A stretch of 6,862 bases of DNA. It comes from Candidatus Cloacimonadota bacterium (GTDB lineage Bacteria > Cloacimonadota > Cloacimonadia > Cloacimonadales > Cloacimonadaceae). The notes under the pieces are model-generated. The model had not been told where the DNA came from and ran no database searches. It worked only from the letters and a program-made list of their open reading frames with translations. This document shows, in pieces, positions 6,822 through 6,862 of the stretch. The translations under genes and the position numbers were made by a program. Positions within the stretch are counted from its first letter, which is position 1; every line of letters starts with the position of its first letter. Where the stretch lies: positions 1 to 6,862 of the forward strand of contig JAQVMI010000099.1 in assembly GCA_028703735.1 (NCBI GenBank). Reading direction: 5' to 3'.

Positions 6822-6862
6822 AAGCGGGTTGTTAATTGATCAGCGGTCGGCAAATCCGGAAT

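Overview
The window looks like chromosomal DNA from an uncultured bacterium, probably of the FCB/Cloacimonadota kind. This is an inference from four things: a secreted SBBP beta-propeller repeat protein, a GroEL with a short GM-rich tail, moderate GC, and many short palindromic repeats between genes. No rRNA or other firm phylogenetic marker is present, so the assignment is tentative.

Layout from left to right. Positions 1-1148 (minus) hold the N-terminal 382 residues of a secreted protein made of 61-64-residue SBBP repeats; the gene runs off the left edge. A 29-codon reading frame (1145-1234, minus) with its own ribosome binding site sits in front of it and overlaps its start as ATGA. Positions 1235-2333 contain no convincing protein gene. 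Inside this gap, at about 1466-1800, is a strongly structured segment: an outer 11-bp inverted repeat encloses a 13-14-bp closing stem and three hairpins that meet with no unpaired base between them. A perfect TATAAT lies just upstream of the closing stem. This is the best candidate for something undescribed, either a structured RNA or a fold-back mobile element. The rest of the gap holds a perfect 16-bp palindrome, several hairpins and one copy of a dispersed motif.

Positions 2334-3965 (minus) encode a complete GroEL with a strong terminator and a CIRCE operator (HrcA heat-shock control) at its promoter. There is no groES next to it. Positions 4192-5304 (minus) encode an ATP-grasp ligase-type protein of unknown substrate. 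Positions 5395-5609 form a 215-bp MITE-like palindromic element. Positions 5747-6451 (plus) encode a class I SAM-dependent methyltransferase. The last 410 bases hold no intact gene but a row of six different short hairpins and another copy of the ATTCCGGA palindrome.

The genes do not form an obvious pathway. GroEL is a housekeeping stress gene, the repeat protein is probably extracellular, and the ATP-grasp and methyltransferase genes are divergent single genes separated by the repeat element.
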